Assembly (NCBI GenBank): GCA_947573745.1 | Contig: CANPGX010000001.1 | Span: 1-34,540 of the forward strand | Reading direction: 5' to 3' | DNA: 34,540 nt | DNA from: an uncultured Erysipelotrichaceae bacterium | Lineage (GTDB): Bacteria; Bacillota_I; Bacilli_A; Erysipelotrichales; Coprobacillaceae | Part shown: positions 1-7,617 of the stretch, piece by piece | Numbering within the stretch: position 1 is the first letter of the stretch | Layout: every line of letters starts with the position of its first letter | Notes under the pieces: generated by a model | Told to the model about the DNA's origin: nothing | The model's input: the letters and a program-made list of their open reading frames with translations, nothing else | Databases searched by the model: none | Made by a program: the position numbers and the translations under genes

Positions 1-783
1 TTTTCTATTTTATGAAATCCTTGTTTTTGAAATTGAGTTTGTTTTTCTAATAATCGATCCTGTTTTTCCTCATCTATTTCATCTAACCAGGCATACTGCA
101 GACGTGTTTGAATAAAGACATATAAAAACAAAAAAACAGCTACAACAAAACTGGTAGCCCATTGATATAAAGCAATGTGTGTAATATCCATAGATCGTGG
201 AACCATCATAAGAGAAGAAGCCATAATTAGCATCGACAAAACAATGGATAATAAAATTCTCTTCTTGATGAGCTCTCTTTCCTTTTGAACATGAAAAATA
301 TGTTCATTCCAATTTGCCAGATCTTCCAACAAAAGATCCACTTGTTCTAAATAATCTCCTCCTAACAATTCTATATCAATTAAAAAAAGATGGATTTCTT
401 TCATCCTACGACAAGCATAATGCAATTCTATCTCATTAAATAATGTTGTATAATCATTTGATTATCCCCGTTGATAGCTCATAACTATCCTCTAACGCAT
501 TGATAATCTTAGGTCTTTTTTTAAAAGAATACAACATTGTTTCCAAATAATTAACCACATCGTCAAAACGTTTTTTTTCATAAAGATATCGATCATAGCT
601 ACGAATAAACCAAGGTAACAAAAAAAGAATCTCTATGCAAAGCAAACATATCATACTGCTTTTTAATCTATAAATATATCCTAAAACAACCAATAAAATG
701 ATACCTAAAATAAAATGGATAAAAAACTTTTTTAAAGGATAATGATGGGCTCTTTCCTTTAATGAATATAGCGAATATTTCAT
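1..783 (-). pseudogene. TadB/TadC-like type II secretion F-domain membrane protein, frameshifted and truncated by the window edge
   Basis: This is an inner-membrane platform protein of a Tad/Flp pilus, made of T2SSF-type helices. The start is the ATG at 783, which overlaps the tadA stop in an ATGA; an in-frame ATG at 858 lies inside tadA and is unlikely. Residues 1-110 hold two N-terminal membrane segments and the start of the F domain, then a TGA stops the frame at 456-454. The +1 frame continues at once from about 461 to the window edge with clear F-domain sequence: an acidic helix (NEIELHYACRRMKEIHLFLI), a GGDYLEQ turn and two further hydrophobic segments. The two halves make one protein, so a one-base indel between about 457 and 464 is the simplest explanation. 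The gene continues beyond base 1. A one-base change would restore it, so a sequence error is possible. Confidence 0.72.
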
Positions 784-1778
784 AAATGAAAAGGATCCTT
801 TATATGAGCTCTTTGGAATTTTCTTTGAATATCTTCTAATAATTCTTGACTGATCCACTGCCCATCATCGTAAATTAATTGTTCTCGATTTTCTCCCTTT
901 GCATTATGCTCAAATAAAATAACTTGATCGATACGCCGCTTAATCTTCCCATGTTCCTCTCGCTTTGAAATGCCCACCCCAACATCTATAAACGAATAAA
1001 TCGTATGATCTATCGTTTTTTTCTCTTCTGACATCATATTTTTAATACGGTCAGGAATTTTACGTACATCATCACTATGTAGCGTTGTCAAACAATGGGT
1101 CCCTGTAGACATCGACTCTAACAAATATTTAACTTCATAAGATCGTGCTTCTGACAAAATAATCCATACAGGCAACTGTCTCAAACTGGCTTTAATCGCC
1201 TGAACATAACTAAAATCTTTATCCACTTTAAGTTCAACACAATCTTTTTGTGGATTAATCGCATGATAATGAATCTCTAAATTATCTTCTATCGTAATCA
1301 CCCTCTCCTTAGCAGGAATATATTGAGTCAATAATTTAAGATATTCTGTTTTTCCTACTCCGGGCAACCCAGTAATCACAATATTACACTTTGCTAAAAT
1401 ACAGGCTTTCATAAAACTCTCTAGGCGCTCTTCACAATATCCTTCTTTCATCATCTGTTTCTTTGTTAAACGTCGCTTCATAGGTGATTTTCGTATAGAT
1501 ATGCTTCGTCCCGTCTTAGCAACATCCTCATGAATGATGGATACTCTTAAACCACTATCTTCAGCTTCCAATAAAGGATGATATTTATTAAAGGAAGCAT
1601 TCACCTGATTAGCAACATACATGGAAAAGCGTTGGATAAAGTCTTCATCCAATCGTACTTTTTCCATATATCTTCCTTTTTTTAAATGATCGATCCATAA
1701 TTGTTTTCCATTCCAATTAATATCTGTGATATTTTCATTTTCTATAAATGGTTCTAATGGCCCATAAATAGATGGCAT
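780..1778 (-). CDS. tadA: TadA/CpaF/VirB11-family secretion ATPase
   Basis: This is the cytoplasmic hexameric ATPase that powers assembly of a Tad/Flp-type pilus. Seen: Walker A GLPGVGKT near residue 138, an Asp-box-like TIEDNLEI at about 163, a Walker-B-position acidic stretch WIILSEARS (about 206-214) and the His-box-like TGTHCLTTLHS (about 226-236), in the family order. At about 332 aa it is shorter than typical CpaF proteins because the N-terminal region is short. The start is ambiguous: GTG at 1781 or ATG at 1778. The ATG overlaps the pilin stop (TGATG), so 1778 is preferred. The 3' end overlaps the next gene by ATGA. The tight overlaps on both sides indicate one translationally coupled operon. 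Confidence 0.85.
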   Translation of the reverse strand: MPSIYGPLEPFIENENITDINWNGKQLWIDHLKKGRYMEKVRLDEDFIQRFSMYVANQVNASFNKYHPLLEAEDSGLRVSIIHEDVAKTGRSISIRKSPMKRRLTKKQMMKEGYCEERLESFMKACILAKCNIVITGLPGVGKTEYLKLLTQYIPAKERVITIEDNLEIHYHAINPQKDCVELKVDKDFSYVQAIKASLRQLPVWIILSEARSYEVKYLLESMSTGTHCLTTLHSDDVRKIPDRIKNMMSEEKKTIDHTIYSFIDVGVGISKREEHGKIKRRIDQVILFEHNAKGENREQLIYDDGQWISQELLEDIQRKFQRAHIKDPFHL

Positions 1779-1933
1779 CACGATACTTGTCCACCTTGAT
1801 TTAATAATGTATTAATCATCTTTAATAAAGCCTCTTTAATCGCTTCTGCTAAAGGCGATGCAAAAGCAATAAAAATCATCGATACAACAATAACCACCAT
1901 AATCAAACCATATTCTTCTAAAAAGCCTTTCAT
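1778..1933 (-). CDS. Flp-like pilin / small single-helix pilus subunit (51 aa)
   Basis: This short gene starts at the ATG at 1933, which overlaps the upstream stop in an ATGA, and ends in the TGATG at the tadA start. The product begins MKGFLEEYGLIMVVIVV and has one long hydrophobic helix followed by an amphipathic tail. Flp pilins have a short leader ending in Gly, a Glu-Tyr pair and a hydrophobic helix with YGL/YGLI, and this protein shows Gly3, EEYGLI and the helix. The Glu-Tyr pair is one residue closer to the Gly than in classical Flp. Position directly before tadA supports a pilin role. The assignment is a family inference; the coding evidence (overlapping start and stop, hydrophobic pattern) is strong. 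Confidence 0.7.
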   Translation of the reverse strand: MKGFLEEYGLIMVVIVVSMIFIAFASPLAEAIKEALLKMINTLLNQGGQVS

Positions 1934-2310
1934 TTCATGACCTCCTTATTGATATACTCTTCCTTAACCATTTGATAGCGATGCTTAATTTCCCCATCCT
2001 TTCCATGAATATATGGAAAATGCTGAATCACCTCTACATCTAAAACCCCCCTTTCTTGATCGCAAGTATAAAGTTTGATCGTATAATCCCCTCGACTATT
2101 CACTTGTTTAAAAAAATCATCTTTAAATAATGCAAAAACTTCCTCATCATCCATCCTTGTATCCATCTGTTTTAGGGTAAAGGATAAAGCATGCTTCAAA
2201 GCCAATCTTTGTTCTTGAGATCTTAAATCTTTATCCATGATTGTAAGATGAATACATAAAGAATAAAAAAGGATACTCACCAACATCCATATCATTAAAC
2301 TTAATTTCAT
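1930..2310 (-). CDS. TadE-like membrane-anchored pilus-locus protein (126 aa, tentative)
   Basis: The product has one N-terminal membrane helix (about residues 5-25), then a charged extracytoplasmic domain of about 100 aa with no cysteine pair or catalytic motif that I recognise. TadE/TadF minor pilins have this shape, and the gene is first in the pilin-tadA-tadB order, so a minor-pilin or assembly role is inferred from position. The 3' end overlaps the pilin start by ATGA. The start codon sits only four bases after the T-run of a hairpin (2315-2339) and no Shine-Dalgarno sequence is visible; no upstream in-frame start exists before a stop. It could be translated poorly or through coupling with a leader. 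Confidence 0.55.
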   Translation of the reverse strand: MKLSLMIWMLVSILFYSLCIHLTIMDKDLRSQEQRLALKHALSFTLKQMDTRMDDEEVFALFKDDFFKQVNSRGDYTIKLYTCDQERGVLDVEVIQHFPYIHGKDGEIKHRYQMVKEEYINKEVMK

Positions 2311-2314
2311 GCAT

Positions 2315-2339
2315 AAAAAAAGAGGCTTTTAAGGCCTCT
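2315..2339 (-). terminator. Intrinsic terminator or attenuator between DUF4250 gene and pilus genes
   Basis: A six-base-pair stem (2321-2326 with 2334-2339, AGAGGC/GCCTCT) has a seven-base loop and is followed on the minus strand by a run of seven T. It ends the kinase-to-DUF4250 operon, but it also lies downstream of a candidate promoter for the pilus genes, so it may act as an attenuator. Confidence 0.75.
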
Positions 2340-2355
2340 AATATATTCACTTTCA

Positions 2356-2391
2356 CAATACCATATTACCATGGTTATCGATACGCGTAAA
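2356..2391 (-). promoter_or_regulatory. Candidate promoter for the pilus operon
   Basis: On the minus strand TTTACG (2391-2386) and TAATAT (2368-2363) are separated by exactly 17 bases. The predicted start, near 2356, would give a short leader containing the hairpin at 2315-2339 just before the first pilus gene. The -35 box is a weak match, so this is tentative. Confidence 0.4.
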
Positions 2392-2415
2392 GTTCTATTT
2401 TCTATCAAAAAAGTA

Positions 2416-2592
2416 TCATTTGAATTGATTGGTTAAGGCATCGTACTCAAAATCAACACTCTTTAAGCGGGCTATGATTTCTTCTTTTGAAACATTTAAA
2501 TCATCACATAATGCGTCCAGACTCTTATACTCATCTCTAAGTTTCATATTGATATAACTCAACAACATCATATTATCCTTCATCAATTCCAT
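2416..2592 (-). CDS. DUF4250 family protein (58 aa)
   Basis: This small gene starts at the ATG at 2592, three bases after the aminotransferase stop, and ends at 2416. The protein has the DUF4250 hallmarks: an N-terminal MLLSYINMKLRDEY block, then SLDALCDDLNV, and a C-terminal FEYDALTNQF. The middle looks like a helix-turn-helix-sized bundle. The function of the family is unknown. It is the last gene of the ROK kinase - Lrp - aminotransferase operon and is followed by a terminator. Family assignment is from recalled consensus and is fairly secure. Confidence 0.8.
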   Translation of the reverse strand: MELMKDNMMLLSYINMKLRDEYKSLDALCDDLNVSKEEIIARLKSVDFEYDALTNQFK

Positions 2593-2595
2593 ATC

Positions 2596-3780
2596 CTATA
2601 CCTTCACTTTCCCATCGTCCAACTTCTTTAAAAAACTTTCAATACGACTTAAGCCCTCTTTAAGCTGTTCAATACTATACGCATAGGAAATACGTACATA
2701 TCCTTCTCCAGCATCACCAAAAGCATCTCCAGGAACACAAGCACATTTTTCTTCTGATAATAATAATTCGCAGAATTGTTTTGATGTCAATCCAGTGGAT
2801 TTAATACATGGAAATACATAAAACGCGCCTCTTGGCATAAAAGTTTTTAAGCCCAGACGATTCAGTCCTTCAACGAGATAATTTCGTCTAGCTAAATAAG
2901 ATAATCTCATTTGTTCAATGCCTTCATCACCATTTTTTAAAGCTTCTATACCAGCATATTGGGCCATTGTATTCGCACACATAATCACAAATTGATGAAC
3001 TTTATTCATCGCCTTAATAAAAGTAGGATGCGCTAACAAATAGCCTAATCTCCATCCTGTCATAGCATAAGCTTTTGAAAAGCCACTGATGACAATGACT
3101 TGATCTTTGATATCATCAAAAGACGCTATGGAACAGAAATGCTCATCATAACATAATTCAGCATAGATCTCGTCAGAAACAACAATCAGTCCATACTTCT
3201 TAATGATAGGCACAAGTAAGGCAAAATCATCGCGACTCATCGTTCCACCCGTAGGGTTATTCGGATAATTCAATAAAAGTATTTTCGTGCGATCTGTCAA
3301 TGCTGCTTCAAGCATTTCCGGTGTAAGTTTAAACCCATTTTCTTCTTTTAATTCAATATATTTAGTAATACCTCCAGACAATGCTATCGCTGGACTATAA
3401 GCTACATAACTCGGTGTCGGTAAAATCACTTCATCACCTGGATTTAATAAAGCACGACAAGCCAAATCGATACCTTCAGATCCGCCCACTGTCACAAGCA
3501 CTTGATCTTCTTGGTAATCAAGATTAAATTTTCTCTTTTGATAAGCACAAATTTCTTTTCTTAGTTCTAAAAGACCAGGATTAGCTGTATAAAAAGTCTT
3601 TCCTTTTTCTAACGCATAGATAGCTGCCTCTCTTACATGCCAGGGTGTATCAAAATCAGGCTCTCCTACTCCTAACGATACAACACCTTCAATTTGATTA
3701 GCCAAATCAAAAAACTTCCTAATCCCACTAGGTGCTAAATCTCTTACCGTTGTATTTAAATAACTTTCATAATCTATCAT
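2596..3780 (-). CDS. PLP-dependent class I/II aminotransferase
   Basis: A fold-type I aminotransferase of 394 aa, the usual length for the aspartate/aromatic aminotransferase family. Seen: the substrate/PLP motif NYPNNPTGGT at about 171-180, VVSDEIYAEL with the PLP-contacting Asp at about 203, and SGFSKAYAMTGWRLGY with the Schiff-base Lys at 236. The substrate cannot be told from sequence; PatA/AspC-like proteins of Firmicutes are the closest in form. The start ATG at 3780 overlaps the stop of the upstream Lrp-type regulator by ATGA, so the two are coupled and the regulator probably senses an amino acid related to the enzyme's substrate. Confidence 0.9.
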   Translation of the reverse strand: MIDYESYLNTTVRDLAPSGIRKFFDLANQIEGVVSLGVGEPDFDTPWHVREAAIYALEKGKTFYTANPGLLELRKEICAYQKRKFNLDYQEDQVLVTVGGSEGIDLACRALLNPGDEVILPTPSYVAYSPAIALSGGITKYIELKEENGFKLTPEMLEAALTDRTKILLLNYPNNPTGGTMSRDDFALLVPIIKKYGLIVVSDEIYAELCYDEHFCSIASFDDIKDQVIVISGFSKAYAMTGWRLGYLLAHPTFIKAMNKVHQFVIMCANTMAQYAGIEALKNGDEGIEQMRLSYLARRNYLVEGLNRLGLKTFMPRGAFYVFPCIKSTGLTSKQFCELLLSEEKCACVPGDAFGDAGEGYVRISYAYSIEQLKEGLSRIESFLKKLDDGKVKV

Positions 3781-4262
3781 GGAGTCACAACCAATCTTTC
3801 TTGACGATCTTCATTATCTTCTAAAAGCATACCTGCTTTTTTATATTTTTTTAATACAAATAATGTTGAGGTACCCGTAACACCTTCGATACAAGCCAGC
3901 TTACTTCCCACAAACATAGCCACATCCTGCATCGTTTTTCCACTTACCTCTACAATAAACTCACTTGATCCACTTAATAAATAAAGGGTATCCACCTCTG
4001 GATAACGAGCAATACGTGCAGCAACACGATCATAGCCATATTCTCTTTCTGGTGTAGAATTGATTTGAATAAGTGCTTGAACTTTTTCTTTATTTGTCTT
4101 ATCCCAATTCACCAAGGTATGATATCCACAGATAACGCGTTTTCTTTCAAGCTCGCTCATCGTTTCTAAAATATTTTCTTCACTTTCTTGTAGCGCCATA
4201 GCAAGGTCACTCACACTATAACGCGCTTGTTTTTCAATTAATTGAAGTAATTTTTCTTCCAT
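3777..4262 (-). CDS. Lrp/AsnC family transcriptional regulator
   Basis: The N-terminal 60 residues form a winged HTH (KLLQLIEKQARYSVSDLAMA, then the recognition helix), and the rest is an AsnC/RAM ligand-binding domain with VDTLYLLSGSSEFIVEV. The length of 161 aa is normal. Two starts are possible: GTG at 4271 and ATG at 4262. An AGGAG lies eight bases before the ATG but directly abuts the GTG, so 4262 is chosen. The upstream ROK kinase stop is within the same ribosome binding site region. It probably controls its own operon in response to an amino acid; no operator could be defined. Confidence 0.88.
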   Translation of the reverse strand: MEEKLLQLIEKQARYSVSDLAMALQESEENILETMSELERKRVICGYHTLVNWDKTNKEKVQALIQINSTPEREYGYDRVAARIARYPEVDTLYLLSGSSEFIVEVSGKTMQDVAMFVGSKLACIEGVTGTSTLFVLKKYKKAGMLLEDNEDRQERLVVTP

Positions 4263-4273
4263 TGACAACACTC

Positions 4274-5170
4274 CTATCTTTCTTGTTTAAAACAAGACTC
4301 AGCATACAACATAGCACCCAGTATATTGGCATCGTTATTATATTTACAACGCTCAATACGTGTCGTGATCAATCCATTGAAATTATGACTGCTTTGATCT
4401 TCCTTAAACATCTTTTGCATTTTTTCAATAAACCAATCTTCTTCAGATATACCGCCACCTAAACAAATGACTTCTGGATTATAAAAAATGATAATCATAT
4501 GAAGTCCAAACAAGATATTCTTGCACCATTCTTCCATCGCCTTAATAGCTACCGGATCATCTTTCAAATATTTTTCCGTTACTTCCGTACCATAAGTTAA
4601 TGGTACTGCTGCCTCACGATTATAAATATCAATGAGTGAAGTAATCGCACCAATCTGTGATAATCCAATATATCGACCATCGGCATCTCTTCCAATAGGT
4701 AAACCAGAAAATTCTCCAGCAACGTTGTCAACACCTTGAATAACACCACTTTCATTGCACACACAACCACCAATTCCAGTACCAATAATATAGTAAACAG
4801 AAGATTTTGTCCCTTTTCCATGACCAATTTTTAATTCACAAAAGCCAGCCGCTTTGGCATCATTCATCGTCGCCACTGGTCGATTTAATCGAGATCCAAT
4901 TTCTTCATTCACATTTGTTTGATACATAATACGCACATTAGGTGCAGCCTTTGACATAATCGTTGAATCATCATTCACAACACCTGGTGCACTCACACCA
5001 ATAAAATCCACTTCTGACACATCAACATCTTCACATAAATATTGATAAAAATCATCTTTTGTTTTCATCAAAATAGATGGCTTTTTCCATTTCTTGACAA
5101 TTTTATAACTTTCATCTACTAATGCATACTTAATAAAAGTTCCCCCAATATCGATTCCTAAATGATACAT
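4274..5170 (-). CDS. ROK family sugar kinase / glucokinase-like
   Basis: An ASKHA-fold kinase of 298 aa that phosphorylates a hexose or amino sugar with ATP. Seen: phosphate-1 motif GIDIGGTFIKYAL (5-17), VSAPGVV, the catalytic NDAKAAGF block (103-110), GTGIGGCV (about 130-137) and a C-terminal EVICLGGG. The region after AGEFSGLPIG lacks the CxCGxxGC zinc-binding cluster of typical ROK proteins, so it belongs to the cluster-less subgroup and may bind no structural zinc. The start has a strong ribosome binding site (AGGAGG). It is the first gene of the operon with the Lrp regulator, aminotransferase and DUF4250 gene. Confidence 0.85.
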   Translation of the reverse strand: MYHLGIDIGGTFIKYALVDESYKIVKKWKKPSILMKTKDDFYQYLCEDVDVSEVDFIGVSAPGVVNDDSTIMSKAAPNVRIMYQTNVNEEIGSRLNRPVATMNDAKAAGFCELKIGHGKGTKSSVYYIIGTGIGGCVCNESGVIQGVDNVAGEFSGLPIGRDADGRYIGLSQIGAITSLIDIYNREAAVPLTYGTEVTEKYLKDDPVAIKAMEEWCKNILFGLHMIIIFYNPEVICLGGGISEEDWFIEKMQKMFKEDQSSHNFNGLITTRIERCKYNNDANILGAMLYAESCFKQER

Positions 5171-5293
5171 TCTTTAATCCTCCTATAATATGATTCTTTC
5201 TTTTATTTTATCATGTCTAAACCATAAAATCTCGCATTACTTTCTCTTTTATATAGATAAAAAAAAGAATATACTGTTAAATGAGGTGATTTT

Positions 5294-6073
5294 ATGCCTA
5301 TTTACATAAAAAATGCTAAAAACTTTCTTACTAAAAGCGAACGCTTTAATTATACTTGCAATCCATATGGAGGATGTGTTCATGGTTGTCGTTATTGTTA
5401 TGCACATTATATGTCCTCTTATAGAAAAGAAAAAGAACCATGGGGAAGTTATATCGATATTCGTGATTTCCAATCCTACACGATTCCTAAAGACGCCTCA
5501 TGTATCTTTATTTCCACAGTCACAGATCCTTACCAACCTATTGAAGCAACTCAGTTAAAAACCCAAAAAGCACTGATGGCCCTAAAAGACTTTCCACATA
5601 AAATTTCTATTCTCACTAAAAGTACACTCGTCTTAAGAGATATCGATATCCTCAAAGAACTATCTCATGTAGAGGTCGGTATGAGCATCGCTACTGTAGA
5701 TGAAAAATTTCGCCAAGTGATGGAAAAAAACACTAGTCCCATACAGGCGCGTTTAGATACATTAAAAAAACTTCATGATGCCGGTATAACTACCTATATC
5801 TTTATATGCCCTATTTTTCCTAAGTTGACAAATTACAAAAAAATCATTCAACTTTCAAAAGATTTTACAGATTATTATATGTTTGATTTTCTCAATCTAC
5901 GTGGACAAAATAAAACATGGGTCTTGCAAGAAATCAAACAACATGCGCCTGAATTATATCCATTATATGAACAAATTTATGTAAAAAATGATGATACTTA
6001 TCTTCAATATATTCGCCAAAGTATCCTTGATTATGCCCAAAAAGAAAAGATTCATCTGAAATCAACTTTCTAA
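5294..6073 (+). CDS. SPL-family radical SAM protein
   Basis: A 259-aa radical SAM enzyme of the SplB-like family. The [4Fe-4S] binding motif is GGCVHGCRYCYAHY with Cys28, Cys32 and Cys35, matching CxxxCxxC. DPYQPIE and a set of alternating strands and helices of a TIM-barrel type follow. Proteins of this family are related to spore photoproduct lyase but most stand-alone members have unknown substrates. The gene is preceded by GAGGTGAT at a good distance and is divergent from the ROK operon. Its last 12 bases overlap the 3' end of the convergent HTH gene. Confidence 0.85.
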   Translation: MPIYIKNAKNFLTKSERFNYTCNPYGGCVHGCRYCYAHYMSSYRKEKEPWGSYIDIRDFQSYTIPKDASCIFISTVTDPYQPIEATQLKTQKALMALKDFPHKISILTKSTLVLRDIDILKELSHVEVGMSIATVDEKFRQVMEKNTSPIQARLDTLKKLHDAGITTYIFICPIFPKLTNYKKIIQLSKDFTDYYMFDFLNLRGQNKTWVLQEIKQHAPELYPLYEQIYVKNDDTYLQYIRQSILDYAQKEKIHLKSTF

Positions 6074-7471
6074 TGAATCTTTAAGAATTTGAATAGCTTT
6101 TTCTTTATTTTTTAATGAGTACCATATATGTTGTAACCTTTGATAAAACAAGTGGCTGAGTTGATGATCCCTAAAAATCTGAAGCGGATGATGATCTTGT
6201 GCATAGATGAAATCACTATGCTCTTTAGCATGATAGTAACCGCTCATTTGATTTTGTTCTATAAAACCTACTTTTAAAGAAACATGAGAAGATAAATGTG
6301 TTGTTAATTCAGCAAGATAGTTTTTAAAATCTTCTTGTTTTATATAAACATGATGTAAAGTATTTAAAGATGTTTCGCCATAATAAAAGCCCTCTTTTTG
6401 GCAACGTTCTTGAATAGCTGTAAGACTAAACATCATACATATTTCGTGACTACCATCCTCAAAGAAATGATGATAAGTCTGTTTTTGTATAGCTCTCATG
6501 GAAATTTTTTGTTCATGGGTTAATCCTGTGTTATAAGTAAGGACATTTTCCATCAAAGAATGACTCATCCCATAAAAAGGTGGTAATTCACTCAAAAGAT
6601 ATTCTTTTCCTTCTAATAATCTTGCTTCTTGATAAAATGACATATAATCATCTGAATCAATGACCTGACTAGAAGAAAATGTTGCCCATCTTTTTAATTC
6701 ATCAAAAAAGTACTGATAAGATGAAACTCTTCGATGATCAAAAAAGACTTCCGTATAACAAGACTTCTCACAATGCATATACATTTGTAAAATTAAACGA
6801 TCTTCAATAAAATATATAGGAAACTGAGGCACTGAGGTCATCTTATGACGAATATAATGAAGTTCAAAATTTTCATAAAATAACCAACTAAGTAATAAAT
6901 CAAAATGGCTATGTGACCCATCACATTGTTCTAAATCAATATAAAATATGATTTTCCATCCCTGTTGAAGTAATCGTTTTATCTGATGATCAAATTTATC
7001 ATAAAAGATTGCCCCATAATTCATCCAATTTAAACAACCACCATCATATAAATGCATCGTTCCAGGTGTTAAAACAGAAGCACAATTAAAATAATATTCT
7101 AATGCTCTTTTTCTTCCCGTATCTTCTTCATAAATAAAGTAAGAATTTTCATAATTAGCATGGTGTTCTATATTAGATAAAGACTGAGACATGGGAACAT
7201 TATAAGGACTACAGAGATAAGACTTCATAAAAGCATGTTTGTCTTTAACGTAATTATCATCATGCTGAAATACCTGATCTAGTACAGATTCATGGTGAGA
7301 AATCATATAAGTAGCCAATGAATCTAAATGCGGAGAATTCTGATCAATCGTACGGATACCATTCTTCCATTTTCCTACTAAACTTTGATCAACATGAAGA
7401 TATCGTGCAATATGAATCACTTTATCATGACAAATAGAAATAAGAAAACCAAGATTTGTTTTTTGATTCAT
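6062..7471 (-). CDS. Large unrecognised protein with N-terminal HTH-like region (469 aa)
   Basis: I do not recognise the family as a whole. Residues 1-50 look like an XRE-type HTH (LGFLISICHDKVIHIARYL then SLVGKWKNGIRTI). The following 400 residues are rich in His, Tyr and Phe, have no membrane segment, and contain no catalytic motif I can name. The start is the ATG at 7471, preceded by AAGGAG; the longer reading from 7510 lacks a ribosome binding site. It could be a regulator with a large ligand-binding domain. It stands alone, convergent with the radical SAM gene and upstream of an unlinked stretch before gltX. Confidence 0.7.
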   Translation of the reverse strand: MNQKTNLGFLISICHDKVIHIARYLHVDQSLVGKWKNGIRTIDQNSPHLDSLATYMISHHESVLDQVFQHDDNYVKDKHAFMKSYLCSPYNVPMSQSLSNIEHHANYENSYFIYEEDTGRKRALEYYFNCASVLTPGTMHLYDGGCLNWMNYGAIFYDKFDHQIKRLLQQGWKIIFYIDLEQCDGSHSHFDLLLSWLFYENFELHYIRHKMTSVPQFPIYFIEDRLILQMYMHCEKSCYTEVFFDHRRVSSYQYFFDELKRWATFSSSQVIDSDDYMSFYQEARLLEGKEYLLSELPPFYGMSHSLMENVLTYNTGLTHEQKISMRAIQKQTYHHFFEDGSHEICMMFSLTAIQERCQKEGFYYGETSLNTLHHVYIKQEDFKNYLAELTTHLSSHVSLKVGFIEQNQMSGYYHAKEHSDFIYAQDHHPLQIFRDHQLSHLFYQRLQHIWYSLKNKEKAIQILKDSLES

Positions 7472-7585
7472 ATTTTCATCTCCTTCATCATATTCTTCCC
7501 AGTTACTCAATTATAACAAAATTCTATTTTATTTTAGCTTTCCCATTCCTTTTGTCTTTTATTAGTCTTCGAGACATTTAAAAGA

Positions 7586-7617
7586 CATAAAAAAGAACCT
7601 TAACTTAATAAGGTTCT
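7586..7617 (-). terminator. Terminator of the ispF-gltX operon
   Basis: A nine-base-pair perfect stem (7594-7602 with 7609-7617, AGAACCTTA/TAAGGTTCT) with a six-base loop is followed on the minus strand by five or six T. The gltX stop codon lies in the stem. Confidence 0.85.

Noticed and set aside
454..464. Programmed +1 frameshift in the tadB/C-like gene
   Set aside because: The context AAA-TGA does not allow good re-pairing after a +1 slip and no stimulatory element is seen; a lesion or error is simpler.
4262..4462. Plus-strand frames opposite the ROK kinase and elsewhere opposite coding genes
   Set aside because: They lie antisense to well-supported genes with family motifs and have no ribosome binding site.
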